A stretch of DNA of 64,000 nucleotides from positions 33,079,651 through 33,143,650 of the forward strand of contig NC_087062.1 of the NCBI RefSeq assembly GCF_963678635.1. Reading direction: 5' to 3'. Below, one piece after another: positions 54,700 through 64,000 of this stretch. Origin of the DNA: Symsagittifera roscoffensis (lineage: Eukaryota; Xenacoelomorpha; Acoela; Convolutidae). The position numbers and the translations under genes are program-made. The notes under the pieces are model-generated. The model did no database searches and was not told the DNA's origin. It saw nothing but the letters and a program-made list of their open reading frames with translations. Every line of letters begins with the position of its first letter. The first letter of the stretch is position 1.

Positions 54700-57000
54700 T
54701 AGTCAATCTTTTTAAGATGTAATATGGCCAGCCTAGAAAGGCTAAAACTTCGTTTTTGAGGTTGACAAAATTAAAAATATGATTGGTGATATATCTTGTG
54801 GTCGATATTTTTCACCCTTTAGGTAAATATAATCTTTTATATCTTTCAAATATCCGCTGTAATCTTGTGCGTAAATGTCTGAAAATCCTGCTGTTTCTGC
54901 AAGTTTTTGTAAATTTTGATCTATTGACTGTCATTGTATAGTGTCCATTTTTGTAAGTAGTTTCTGAAATTGTTATGTACGTATGTGGTGTTTTATGTCT
55001 GATTTAGAATAAATACTTATCGATTGTAAATCGATATTAGGGTTTCGGCCTATAGCTCTAATGCTTCCGGGTGAAAACTTTTTTAGTGGTGGCATTAATG
55101 TTGGGTATGGTGTAAGTAGATAGTATTTGACTTCATCGGGATTTAAATGTAAAACGTTGTGGCTATTTTCTGATCCACATGGTACTGCTGCATCCCAAAA
55201 ATATGTTCGTCTTGATAGTGTATCAACAAAATATACTTTATTTTTGTAGAATATGGGGATTCTTTTGTAACATCGTTTATCTTCAAAAACGTATAAAGGT
55301 GATACTTTTTTGTTACAAGTGTAAAACCATAAGATGTGTCCTTCATAATCAATGAAATTTGATTTATTTCCAGATAATAAGTATCCTGCATATGACATTT
55401 TTAGAACTGCTAGTGCTAGTGATTGTAGAATCTGCGTTCTTTCGAGTTCACATAATTGGTGTAGTGTTTCTAATTCTGAAAGTGTCTTTTCTTGAAAAAT
55501 TCTGCTTATTGTGTAATCTTATTTCATATCTAGATGTACGTCATAGTGAATTGCGCTAAAATGTGTGCTGTTCATAAGTGATAATTCTTGTAATCGTATA
55601 CTTTCTGTGTCTTGTGGTTTTAATTTTCCACCAATTCGTCCTGTATTCTTTTAAAAATTTACTGAAACGTAAGAGTTTTCATCAGTGAATTAGCGAGTTG
55701 TGGCCATCGGGTGTACGATTAAGTTTCCTGTATGCATGTCAAAACTATTTTCGTATTCGACAAAAATTTCTGAATATTGCGTTTTATAAATCGGATTGTT
55801 GTATTTGCATGCAAGTTCTGTTTCTGGATATATTTGAAATCGCTTTAATTTATTTTCTATATTATGGATGTTTCTAAATTTATGATTTGTACTTTTGACC
55901 TGGTCAGGGTTTACATCTTCATATGGAATTGATTCAATAAAATATTTTTGGTGAAATTTAATCATTCTAGCGTGTATCTTTGCTACTTAAAAACTGTACA
56001 GGTTTCTTCAGGAAACCATACAATGGTTGCTTGTGTGCGAGTTGCAGGATTGCAATATCCTTATGGTCGTTTTTGCAAAGGAGTCTAATTCCTTGATAAA
56101 GAATTGTATCGTCTTTTAAGTCGCGTGTAGGTTGTACTTTTCCAAGTTGTATTTTCCAATCGAAAAACATTATTTCTTAGTATCCTTTATCTTTTGTGTC
56201 TGCTTTGCAATTTGAGGGATTATTTATTCCAATTTGTGGTAACCAATTTTTATCATGAAGATCATATGTTAATCTTCCGGGTGCTCCATGGAAGGGGAGT
56301 TTTGTATCTAGTCGTATGTGACCTTGGTGTTTTTCAAGTTCGGCTTGATGTGCTAAGTCTGAGAAAACTTGAAATTTTCCAAGTTTTCTGTTTGTGCCTA
56401 TGTTTGGTGTAAGATTTAGTTCTGATTTAATTCTTGAGGTCTGAGATGTAGTAATCTTTCGATGTTACTTTGATAGAAAGATTCATGGTCTAGTCTATTT
56501 TTATTTCCGTTTGAAACTTGTGAACAATGTACTTTCTTTTCGGAAAAGGTTGCTGTAAAATTGTGTCCTGTTAGTGTTGTTGCTCGGGCTTTTGAGTACA
56601 ATGTAGCTATTTCATTTGTGGTTTCTAAAGCTTGTGGTTTGGATTCACATTGTGTTACTGGATTTATAGCATATTTGTGTAATGTTTTTTTTGTTCGTTT
56701 TCTTCACAATCGTAGTGTGTTACTAATAAATCCTGGGTTCTGTGCAAAAAGAAGGATTTTGATTTGGTTCGGAAAAAATGAGAAAAAGAAGGTGTTGAAA
56801 TATGAATATCTTTAAAATATACATCTGTATGATAATCCTGAGTATGGGTTATAAAAAGTTATATGTCCAATTGTCTTTTTTGTATATCTATCGTATTTAT
56901 ATATTATTTCTTTTGTTATAAATGGGGGAGGTAAAGTTTGAGCTGTTATATTAGGAGGGTCTAATAGATATGGGTGTTGAACAATGTTTTTAAGTCTTGC
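54700..57000 (-). pseudogene. Degraded long ORF after integrase, possibly envelope-like, retroelement 3
   Basis: Minus-strand frames at 56416-56601, 55967-56170, 55690-55965 and 54973-55398 read as pieces of one protein. They keep similar composition and have few stops over 1.8 kb. The pieces are rich in Tyr, Lys, Asn and Cys-poor, with phrases such as HILWFYTCNKKVSPLYVF, KRIPIFYKNKVYFVDTLSRRT and KKFSPGSIRAIGRNPN. A run of basic residues near 56720 could be a cleavage site. No membrane anchor could be placed with confidence. Its position after pol suggests an envelope or other accessory gene. This is inference only. Confidence 0.4.
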
Positions 57001-57097
57001 TGTAGTTCAAATTTTAGTGTGAGACAGCTTTGTTGTAGTATTTGGATGTAATGTTTCTGTATATCTTTGTGAATATCGTGTCGATATTGTAATCTAT

Positions 57098-57568
57098 TTA
57101 GTGCCCAGTTGTGTAGTCTGCTTTTTCTTGATGTTGACCAAATAATGGTGGGGGGGATACGAATGTGTTCCAATCTAATCGTAGTGGTATATTATGAGAT
57201 GATTGTTCTTGATATCGTGAATCAAGATTTGTAGGGAAATTTAGAGGAAAAGTTGATGGTGATATCTTACTTAAAGAAGGTGTTGAAGGAAGGGAAAGTG
57301 TTTCGGGTAATGTTGATAGTGTTGTATCGAATGAAACATCAACTCGGTTGTTTACCAAATTTGGTTCACTGTGAGGGTATTTGTGCGTTAGCCAATATGG
57401 AAGACGTTCTGTGGTTGTTGGGGGGTTAAAAGGGTTTTCTCTAATTTGTTCTGATGAGGGGGTTGAACCTAAGTTATCTGATGGAATATTTGAAGTGCTC
57501 AATTCTTCAATGAAAGAAACAAAATAATGGTAGCTAATGCGAATGTGATGATTGCCTTTTTTATACAT
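57098..57568 (-). pseudogene. Post-integrase Ser/Pro/Thr-rich ORF of retroelement 3
   Basis: 156 codons, starting at 57568 with a short basic run and an aromatic stretch (RISYHYFVSFIEEL). A Ser/Pro/Thr/Asn-rich region follows (DTTLSTLPETLSLPSTPSLSK), ending SPPPLFGQHQEKADYTTGH. The product looks disordered. It lies 245 bases beyond the outer integrase copy and directly before the env-like region. A similar S/P/T-rich ORF is at 53567-54343. No family recognised. Confidence 0.5.
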
Positions 57569-57812
57569 TTACATAGTTGTGTTAATTCACGGAGTGCGTA
57601 TTCTTTTGGGTAATAAGGTAATAGGTTATTTTGATGTTGAACAGTTTCTTTTTTTATTTATAAGTCAGTTAGTTTGTATGTTACATCAAGTGGGTTTGTC
57701 AATGATTTTACTTGGTCCTTTTCGGAGTGGCTGTAATTTTTAAGAAAACTTTTTTTGTGTCGTAAAGTTGGGAATTAAAACACATGTTTAGATTTTTAAA
57801 TCTGCTGCTGGC

Positions 57813-58700
57813 TTAAATCGTGAATTGGTTTGATTGTTTATGTTTTGTCTTTGTAACAATTTTTTTTGTGATTTTTTGATAATTTTCGTTATGTTTTTTA
57901 TCTATAATTAAAATCCATTCGGTGTGTGTACCGGAAGCTAATTTTAGTATTTGTGGATCATGAAACTGGTCTTCATCATGGGTATGTAGTGATAAATTAT
58001 AACAAATTGAATCTTTGTTCGGTTGACAATAACCCTGTGCATTTTTATGGGCGTTTGCTGTAAACATTTTTGGTTTACGTGGTTTTTGGTTGAATACCAT
58101 TTCATATGGTGACATTTCTAGTGTTGTTTTAATTTGTGAATTATATGATAAGGGAATTAACTTTACATCTGTTGACCATTCAGTGTATCGCATATGATTT
58201 CCATTAATGATACATCTGAGATATTCTTGTAATGAACGGTTCATACCTTCGACAAATCCATTTAATTGTAACATTTTTTTTTGTTATTTTTTAATAAATT
58301 TCATTGTGTCTTTTATCTCTATTTAAAATCGATTCGGTGCGGGTACCGGAGGCTAATTTTAAAATCTGTGGATGATGAAAGTGGTCTTCATCGTGAGTAT
58401 GTAGTGGTATATTATCACAAATTGAATCTTTGTTTGGTGTTGATAATATCCTTGTGCATTTTTATGCTCGTTTGCTGTAAACATTATTGTTTACCTGGTT
58501 TTTGGTTGAATACCATTTCGTATGGTGACATTCCTAATATAGTCGTGTTTGTGAATTGTATAAAAGTGGGAACAATTTTACATGTGCTGACCATTCAGTG
58601 TATCGCATATCATTTCAATTAATGATACATCTGAGATATTCTTGTAATGAACGGTTCATACCTTCGACTAATCCATTTGCCCAAGGTGCATGAGGTTTAG
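57813..58700 (-). repeat. ~410-bp tandem duplication of the integrase C-terminal segment
   Basis: 57850-58270 and 58280-58690 both encode VEGMNRSLQEYLRCII..., the MSPYEMVFNQKPRKP-type stretch, and the HTHDEDQFH-PQILKLASGT block, in the same order. The copy nearer the core (58280-58690) has more stops. The outer copy (57813-58274) keeps an open 153-codon frame. The join near 58270 lies in a T-rich run. Confidence 0.9.
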
Positions 58701-59144
58701 GTGGTTTGTGTTTAATATTATATAAGTGGCATAACGTGATAACTTCATTTTTAATAAATTCAGTGCCATTTTCTGTGACTAGAATTTCAGGTAATCCGAA
58801 TTTAGCTATCCAGTGTTCGTAGAGTGTTGTATAGTGTGTAAATGCATCAACAATTACCATTAGTTTACTTCTCAGGATGGTGAAATTGGTCCTTTTGTGT
58901 TAAATGATATTCTGTTATTAAAATAGAGACTTTGTCTTTTAAAATCTTGTTTTTCTATGATTTGTTTTTGATTTGGGTAGTCTTTATTTATTTGGCATAT
59001 TATACAAAAATTGCATAATACTTTGATCCAAATTTGAGCATTGGGGAAATAAAAATTTAGGATAAAGTTAGAGTATGTTTTTTCTGATCCTGAATGTCCT
59101 TTAGTGTGTAGGGTATCTGAAGTTTTGAATGCTACTAACATCAT
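58615..59144 (-). pseudogene. Integrase zinc region and catalytic core of retroelement 3
   Basis: The 58872-59144 frame has the HH-CC region: HTKGHSGSEKT then NFCIICQINK. The 58615-58860 frame has the core: MVIVDAFTHYTTLYEHW (first Asp), GLPEILVTENGTEFIKNE (where the family has TDNG-F, so the second Asp reads Glu) and HAPWANGLVEGMNRSLQEYL (catalytic Glu). A stop at ~58865 separates the two. The Asp-to-Glu change is visible in both codon and context, and should harm catalysis. Confidence 0.82.
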
Positions 59145-59838
59145 ACTTAAGGGCAGACAAGGTACTTTAAAATCAGTTGTTTGATATTCTAAAATGTCTG
59201 TTTTTTCATTTATGGTCGTATTGTTGAATTTTCTGAAATATCTAAGGAGTGTTTTGTTTCCTAAGATTGTGGTATCAGCTTTATTTGGCTTACTTTTGTA
59301 TTTGTGCCATGATTTTAGCTGCCTAATGACGGGGTCAAGGTTTTGGTATTTTTGTAATAATCCCAGTATGATTTTTTCTGGTGTTGGTAGAAAAATGTTT
59401 TCTATTTCTATTTTTGATAGGGGTATGGTGTCAAGTGGGTCATGTAGATTAAAAACTTGATTTATCGTGTATTTTGAATCTTTTGGTAACTGTCCTGATA
59501 AATTTATTGTATCAGTTAGGTTTTCCTTTTCTTTTAAAGGGAATGGGTCCTTCTTATGTGGTTGTTTAATTCATTTTTGTTGAGTATTGTTTTTGATCCA
59601 AGGTGAATATGGAATCGGCTTGAATGTAGATGTACCTAGTAAATCAACTTCATAATGGTTGTTTTGACAATCTAAATGGAGTGGAAAATTTTGTAGATTG
59701 TTTATTTGTGACTGATCTATGTCAGTTTTTACTGCGTATTTAAATTCTAATTTTCATTATGAATTTTCATTATGTATTAGTTGAATTTTCATTATGTATT
59801 AGTTGAAATCTATAAACTCTATGGTTTGAATTAGATTT

Positions 59839-60516
59839 TTATGTAAAAAGAAATATGATTGGTTTATGGTCTGTAAATAAAACTGTTGGATGTTTTGATC
59901 CCAGTATCAAAAATTCATATTCTCTTAGAGTGTGTATGATAGCTGTGCATTCTCTCATAAGAGTAGAGAGTCGTATATCAGCTTGTGTAAATAGGCCAGA
60001 ATTTGCTGATATAAGATTCATTTTATTCGTTCCATTGTGGGATTGTAATAATGCTGCACCGATGCCAAAATTTGAAGCATCGCACATTGCGTAAAATGGT
60101 TGATTAGGATCTGGAATTGTGTTTGAAATTTGTTCAGTGAAAAATTTTTTGATTTCTTCAAATTGTGACTGATGTTCTGTTGTCCATTTAAAATTGTTTT
60201 GCTGTCTAAGAATATTATAGAGTGGTCTTAAGTATAATTGCTTTTTATATACGTATTTACTTAAGAAATTTAACATTCCGAGAAATTCTTGGATTTTCGT
60301 TTTATTTGTAGGTGATTGGAGTTTTTGAATTGCATCAATTCCTGATTTCAGTGGGGCTATAGTGTTTTTCTTTATGATATGTTCAAGAAATTTTAGGCGT
60401 GTTAAGAAAAAATGGGATTTATCTGGGGCTGCTTTCATGTTTTTGTTTTGTAAAGTTTGATGATATTTCTCTGGAATTATGAACATTTCATCTTTTTTTT
60501 GTGATTGCATTTTCAT
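59839..60516 (-). pseudogene. RT thumb/connection and RNase H of retroelement 3
   Basis: The 225-codon frame reads EKYHQTLQNKNMKAAPDKSHF, then LKFLEHIIKKNTI and KIQEFLGMLNFLSKYVYKKQ (connection). RNase H follows with MCDASNFGIGAALLQSH (first Asp), NSGLFTQADIRLSTLMRECTAI (Glu in MREC) and VLFTDHKPIIFLF (second Asp in TDH). It is the longest undamaged stretch of this element. The frame ends at 59839 soon after TDHKP. The rest of RNase H (59160-59830) is decayed. Confidence 0.88.
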
Positions 60517-60915
60517 TGGGTATGAGTGGTCTAAAAATTTTGCTCATGAATGCTGAGAAGGCTGCTGGTCCTATGGATATTCCATAGAATTTTCTATTAA
60601 ATTCGTATTGTTGATTTCCAATAATAAATTGTGTTAATCTTCGTGATTGTTCATTGAGTGGCATTTGGTTATATGCACTATCCATGGTTGCGGTTATGAA
60701 GTATTTACCGTTTATTTTTGTTAAAATTACTTGAATTGGTTCTATTGTCCAATTACATTTAGACTCATCAATGAGTGAATTGAGATGTCTGGCGTCTAGA
60801 ACTTTTTTTAGTGATTCTCCTTTAGCGAGAATAATAACGGGGTTAATAAAGGTGTTTCCTTTTGGTTGCTCTTCTTTATTTACTGGAGATATGATTTCGT
60901 ATTGTTCTAGAATGT
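60488..60915 (-). pseudogene. Reverse transcriptase palm of retroelement 3, YxDD deleted
   Basis: The minus strand reads LDARHLNSLIDESKCNW (fingers), TATMDSAYNQMPLNEQSRRLTQF (motif A with catalytic Asp) and GISIGPAAFSAFMSKIF (motif B, usually FGL..A...F...M). After NENAIT it goes directly into KKR and a frame change (~60520). The motif C that should follow (Y-x-D-D with its strand) is absent, apparently by a deletion of about ten codons. Without that pair of Asp residues the polymerase cannot work. Confidence 0.85.
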
Positions 60916-60919
60916 CAAG

Positions 60920-61851
60920 TTATCTATTAACTTTGTCATGTAAGTGAATTGGTACTTTGCTTGCTCTTTGTTTTTTGAAAACTGCGTCAGGTTTCAAGGG
61001 TAAATGTAGCGGTGAATTTATTTTTCCAACGTCAAATTTAGACGTTGCATAAATTATTGGATATCTTAACAGTAAATCGTCTAATTTTTCAAATTCATTC
61101 TGTGTTATTTGAGAGTTTTGAAAATTGAACATTGTTAAGAATTTTTGTTGCTGTTCTGTATAGTGTGATATTTTGAATGTTAGTTTAAAATATGGCGTTT
61201 TGGTGAAATAGTCTGCCTTCTTTTTTTCATTGCTTATTAAATTATTAATTGATAATTCTTCATCGAGAATTGTCGTTTGACATATATCTAGTAATTGTAA
61301 TATATTATTTACTCTGTATGCTACTTCTTTTGTGGGGGAAGTTGTTGCATTGGTTTCACAATATCCTAGAAGTCCTAAAAGTAAGGTTATTTTATATGGA
61401 GAAATATTATATACATGTAGAGAAATGATATCGGAGTTTGAGCTTTTCATGTATTTAATGGATGAAATTGTTACTCGAAAAATTTTGTGAATTGGTCTAA
61501 ATTCAAAGTCAGACATATATAGATGTTGTCTGCTTTGACTTTTGTCGTATTGGTGAACTTGTTTAATCGGAAATTCGTAAATGTATCCTGAGAGTGGTTT
61601 ATGATGTTTTCTTTCTTTAATATAGATGGGGTAAAACTTTGAAAAGAATGGTGGTTGTTTGATCTTTCTTTGGAAGAATGTTCGGTGTTTTGCATTCTTG
61701 TATATTTATTTTTTATATTAATTTTGCTGTCTGATTTTTTGATAGTTGTTATGTATTTTGTGAAGAATGGGATTCCAATAATATTGTGTTTTATATCTGT
61801 GATATGAAATAACTGTTTAAATGGTTTATTTAGGAGTTTGTTTTGTTCCAT
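60920..61851 (-). pseudogene. Protease C-terminus and RT N-terminus of retroelement 3
   Basis: Two overlapping frames. The first (61471-61851) begins LLNKPFKQLFHITDIKHNIIGIPF, which fits the end of the protease (the hydrophobic IIG-P motif). The second (60920-61516) runs through polar sequence to FEKLDDLLLRYPIIYATSKFDVG and NSPLHLPLKPDAVFKKQRASKVP. That is the segment before the RT fingers, where a transposon-type P-H--PLKP..P....R..P pattern is expected. The stretch between, about 200 residues, is longer than usual. Confidence 0.7.
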
Positions 61852-61855
61852 TGTT

Positions 61856-62323
61856 TTAATGGGAATGAGTTTTTCCGTAATTTGTTAAGGTTGAGCCTTG
61901 TGCTGTTGCTAGTCTACTGGTTGTTTTTACAGGTGTTAGTTTTAGGCGTAGAGTTTTGATTTCATTCCAAGTTGGAATACTTATGATATTCGATTCTGCT
62001 CCAGAGTCTATTAAAAAATCTATTTCAAGGTCTGGTGGTTGAAATTCTTTACTCTTTGGGCTCTTCAAAAGAAAGGGGATTGTCCAAATTTTTTCTTTTG
62101 GTGGTTCTTTTGGTATATTTTGGTAAATATGATTTGTACTAGAACATGGTACTTGTTCTTTTTCAGGTTCGTGTACATCGTTTACTATTTGCTCGATTGG
62201 TATGTTACTATTTTTGGGTCTAGTGTTATAATATAAAAGTACTTCCAATTGATTTTCGTAGATATGTGAATGGAAAGGTTGTTCATATGTAACGGTTTCA
62301 TATTCATTTTCAACCTTTATCAA
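61856..62323 (-). pseudogene. Aspartic protease of retroelement 3
   Basis: The frame ends ...PPDLEIDFLIDSGAESNIIS followed by WNEI and LATAQGSTLTNYGK. The IDSGA triad (61993-62010) is the catalytic Asp-Ser-Gly and is intact. The ~100 residues before it are hydrophilic and probably belong to the gag-pol linker. The frame stops at 61856, and the next block resumes in another frame at 61851. Protease would cut the polyprotein into its parts. Confidence 0.82.
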
Positions 62324-62499
62324 GTTGACTAAAATTTTGTTTCCTGTATCACTTTCACTGTCTGTAGATTCGCCATCAATGTGGTTTAATTGTAATTCAG
62401 TAGTTTCCGTGTTATCAATACCAGGGGGGTTTGAATTTGTTTCTTCAGTTGTTTGTACTTGATTTATTTGTCTCTGATGTTTTGGTGCATTGCTTCTAT

Positions 62500-63490
62500 A
62501 TTTGTTTTGAGAATCTAGATAACGTGTGTTAATTCTATTTTTGATTGAGAGTAGTTTCTTTGTTTATTGTTTTAGTTTGAATTCCTATTTTTCCTATTTT
62601 GTGAATTTTCTCGTGATCTATTTTGATAACTGTTATAATTAGATCTTTGGTGATTTAATCTGTTGTTTGAAGAATCTCGTGATCGATTATTATATCGTTG
62701 ATTTCGATTATTTGAATAGCTTCTGTTTCTATTGTTGGAATAATTTCTGTGTCTATTGTACGATGAGTTTCTTGATTTATCATTTGAATATTGTCTATTC
62801 CTAGAATGTGAATGGGAATTGGTATCAAACGAATAGTTCGATCTATTTGAGTTTGATCGTGAATAACTATTTCGATATTGAGAATTTCGACTGTGTGATC
62901 GAATATATCTGTTTTGTGAGGGATTTCAGGAATTTCTTTGGTCTGGTGATCTACCTCTGTAGTTAGAGTTATAAGGTGATTGATTTCTTGAATAATTTGA
63001 GCTATTTGGAAGTGGTTTTCCAGAGCTATTGTTACTGTGAAAATTTTTATTTGGTAGGTTTTGAGCTTTTTTTCATATATTGGTAAAATGATTTGTTTGG
63101 TTCTTTGTATTTTTGTGGTTTATTCTGGTTGTCTTGTTGTTTTTGTCTGCATTCAGCAATGCTATGTCCGTATCTTCGACAATAGTTACACCAGTTTTTG
63201 AATGATGGTTTACCTTTAAAATTTGGATTTTCTCGTATAAATTCAAAATTTCAGTGATTTTTTTCGGATAAGTCTGTATCTGAGTTGTGTATATTATTTA
63301 TTTGTGTTGTAGTTGTTTGAATATGATTAACATATTGTAATTTGAGATTTTCTGCTTCTTCTTGTTTCATCGTGATTTTCGCTTGTTCTAGTTTATCTAC
63401 AAGTTTTCCAAAATCTAAATCTGGTTCTCGAATTGGGGAGGGATGTGATGCTCTCTTTTTGATTGCTATTTTTTGTAATTGAGTCATCAT
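62500..63490 (-). pseudogene. Gag nucleocapsid of retroelement 3: CCHC knuckle and Arg/Ser/Asn-rich repeats
   Basis: The 63251-63490 frame has a helical charged stretch (KLVDKLEQAKITMKQEEAENL). Next, FKNWCNYCRRYGHSIAECRQ gives a CX2CX4HX4C knuckle at 63149-63190. About 550 bases follow that encode repeats built from RNYSNN, RSRDSS, NRHR and RSNYNSY-type phrases, strongly basic and low complexity. This could be an RNA-binding tail. It is longer than in most gypsy gags. Stops occur near 63250, 63070 and 62570, so the copy is damaged. Confidence 0.75.
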
Positions 63491-63552
63491 TAAAAATTCT
63501 GTAATTTTTGTATTTGTATAATTATGAGTGTTTAGTGAGTATGCTTTTCGGA

Positions 63553-63978
63553 CTAATGTTTCGATTCATACTGTTTCATTGTTTCGTTTGGTAGCCTACG
63601 AATTTCGTTACATAAAACACTTTGATGTTGTTTGTTTCTTTCAGAATCAAACATTTTTGAAAATTCTTGTGTGAATCTTTTCCAGTCTGATTTTATATCT
63701 ATACGTAAAACTGAAAACCATTTTTGAGCTGCGCCTTCAAGTTTGGTTTGTATTAACGCTGTGCGTCTATGTATCCAATTTTGGTGAACTGGTGTATTTA
63801 TGGGTTCAGGTCCGATATTCAAATTTAGATTTGCTGTGACTGCATTTAAATAATCTTCTTCAGAATATTCAGGGTCTGTGCCTTTGAATACCATCAATGG
63901 AATGTTTGATGTTATTGATAATCCACCCATTAGGTTTGGATTCATAGTCATTTGGAGTGATTCTGCGACATTTGGCAT
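63553..63978 (-). pseudogene. Gag capsid region of retroelement 3
   Basis: It opens at ATG 63976-63978. The product has a hydrophobic Met/Leu-rich start, then MVFKGTDPEYSEEDYLNAV, HQNWIHRRTALIQTKLEGAAQKWF and DWKRFTQEFSKMFDSE. This matches the helical capsid pattern of retrotransposon gag (xxA..WF.....W..F...F...F). It ends in-frame after NETMKQYESKH at 63553, probably by frameshift, because the protein should continue into the nucleocapsid. Capsid assembly is the inferred role. Confidence 0.82.
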
Positions 63979-64000
63979 TTGTGAAAAATTTGTAAGTTGA

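Larger units (their letters stand above)
52300..64000 (-). mobile_element. LTR retroelement 3 (gypsy-like) with extra ORFs after integrase, running off the right edge
   Basis: The minus strand carries gag (63978 start), nucleocapsid, protease, RT, RNase H and integrase, then several kilobases of further coding down to ~52300. This order is that of gypsy-like elements that have acquired an additional 3' gene. The 5' LTR and primer site lie beyond 64000. The 3' LTR was not securely identified; the left border is blurred by LTR family 3 and the A/B duplications. Composition is strongly AT-biased. Key lesions include loss of the RT YxDD motif and a duplicated integrase end. Confidence 0.8.

Noticed and set aside
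54280-56815. Plus-strand hydrophobic ORFs over the right-hand retroelement
   Set aside because: They are opposite-strand shadows of AT-rich minus-strand coding remnants.

Overview
The window is animal nuclear DNA, most likely from an invertebrate. It is AT-rich and has spliced genes with GT/AG introns. It is crowded with decayed transposable elements of several classes: a LINE, Tc1/mariner, MULE, and gypsy-type LTR elements, at least one with extra ORFs after integrase. I cannot name the species. There are no operons, ribosome binding sites, rRNA, convincing tRNA or CRISPR arrays.

One host gene can be assembled, on the minus strand from about 43069 down to 19439. Five exons (42916-43069, 36616-36952, 35536-35710, 28314-28450, 19439-19634) have matching splice phases. 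They give an open frame of 999 nt (332 aa plus stop), followed by an AATAAA signal 56 nt after the stop. The predicted protein has a membrane segment at each end, an ectodomain of about 240 residues with two N-glycosylation sequons and two cysteines, and a 44-residue tail. I do not recognise the family. Its introns are up to 8.7 kb long and hold much of the repeat content.

Layout. 1-3175: LINE copy A (minus), with an internal deletion of most of its RT. 3457-11058: a Tc1/mariner element split by a 6.8-kb gypsy element (3795-10580, 5-bp TSD). 11180-13603: a complete MULE with FLYWCH and transposase coding, terminal inverted repeats made of TAACCCC-type units, and a 10-bp TSD. 13640-18325: a repeat family in direct, tandem (~705-bp period) and inverted copies. 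19439-43069: the host gene. Its introns carry LINE copy B (20046-23290), an LTR-family-3 derivative (25184-27580), a second gypsy element (29002-34906), minisatellites, inverted repeats and another LTR-family-3 fragment. 43140-48940: mostly non-coding, with a palindromic GTCGCGCC minisatellite and a MULE fragment. 48944-52300: a rearranged LTR-family-3 copy. 52300-64000: a third LTR retroelement on the minus strand (gag, protease, RT/RNase H, integrase and unusual post-integrase ORFs), running off the right edge.

All transposon genes seen here are broken by frameshifts, stops or loss of catalytic residues. None looks autonomous as written. The clearest novel items are the orphan two-pass membrane protein gene, the TAACCCC-repeat MULE termini, the inverted pair of ~350-bp ORF-bearing segments, and the post-integrase region of the right-hand retroelement.
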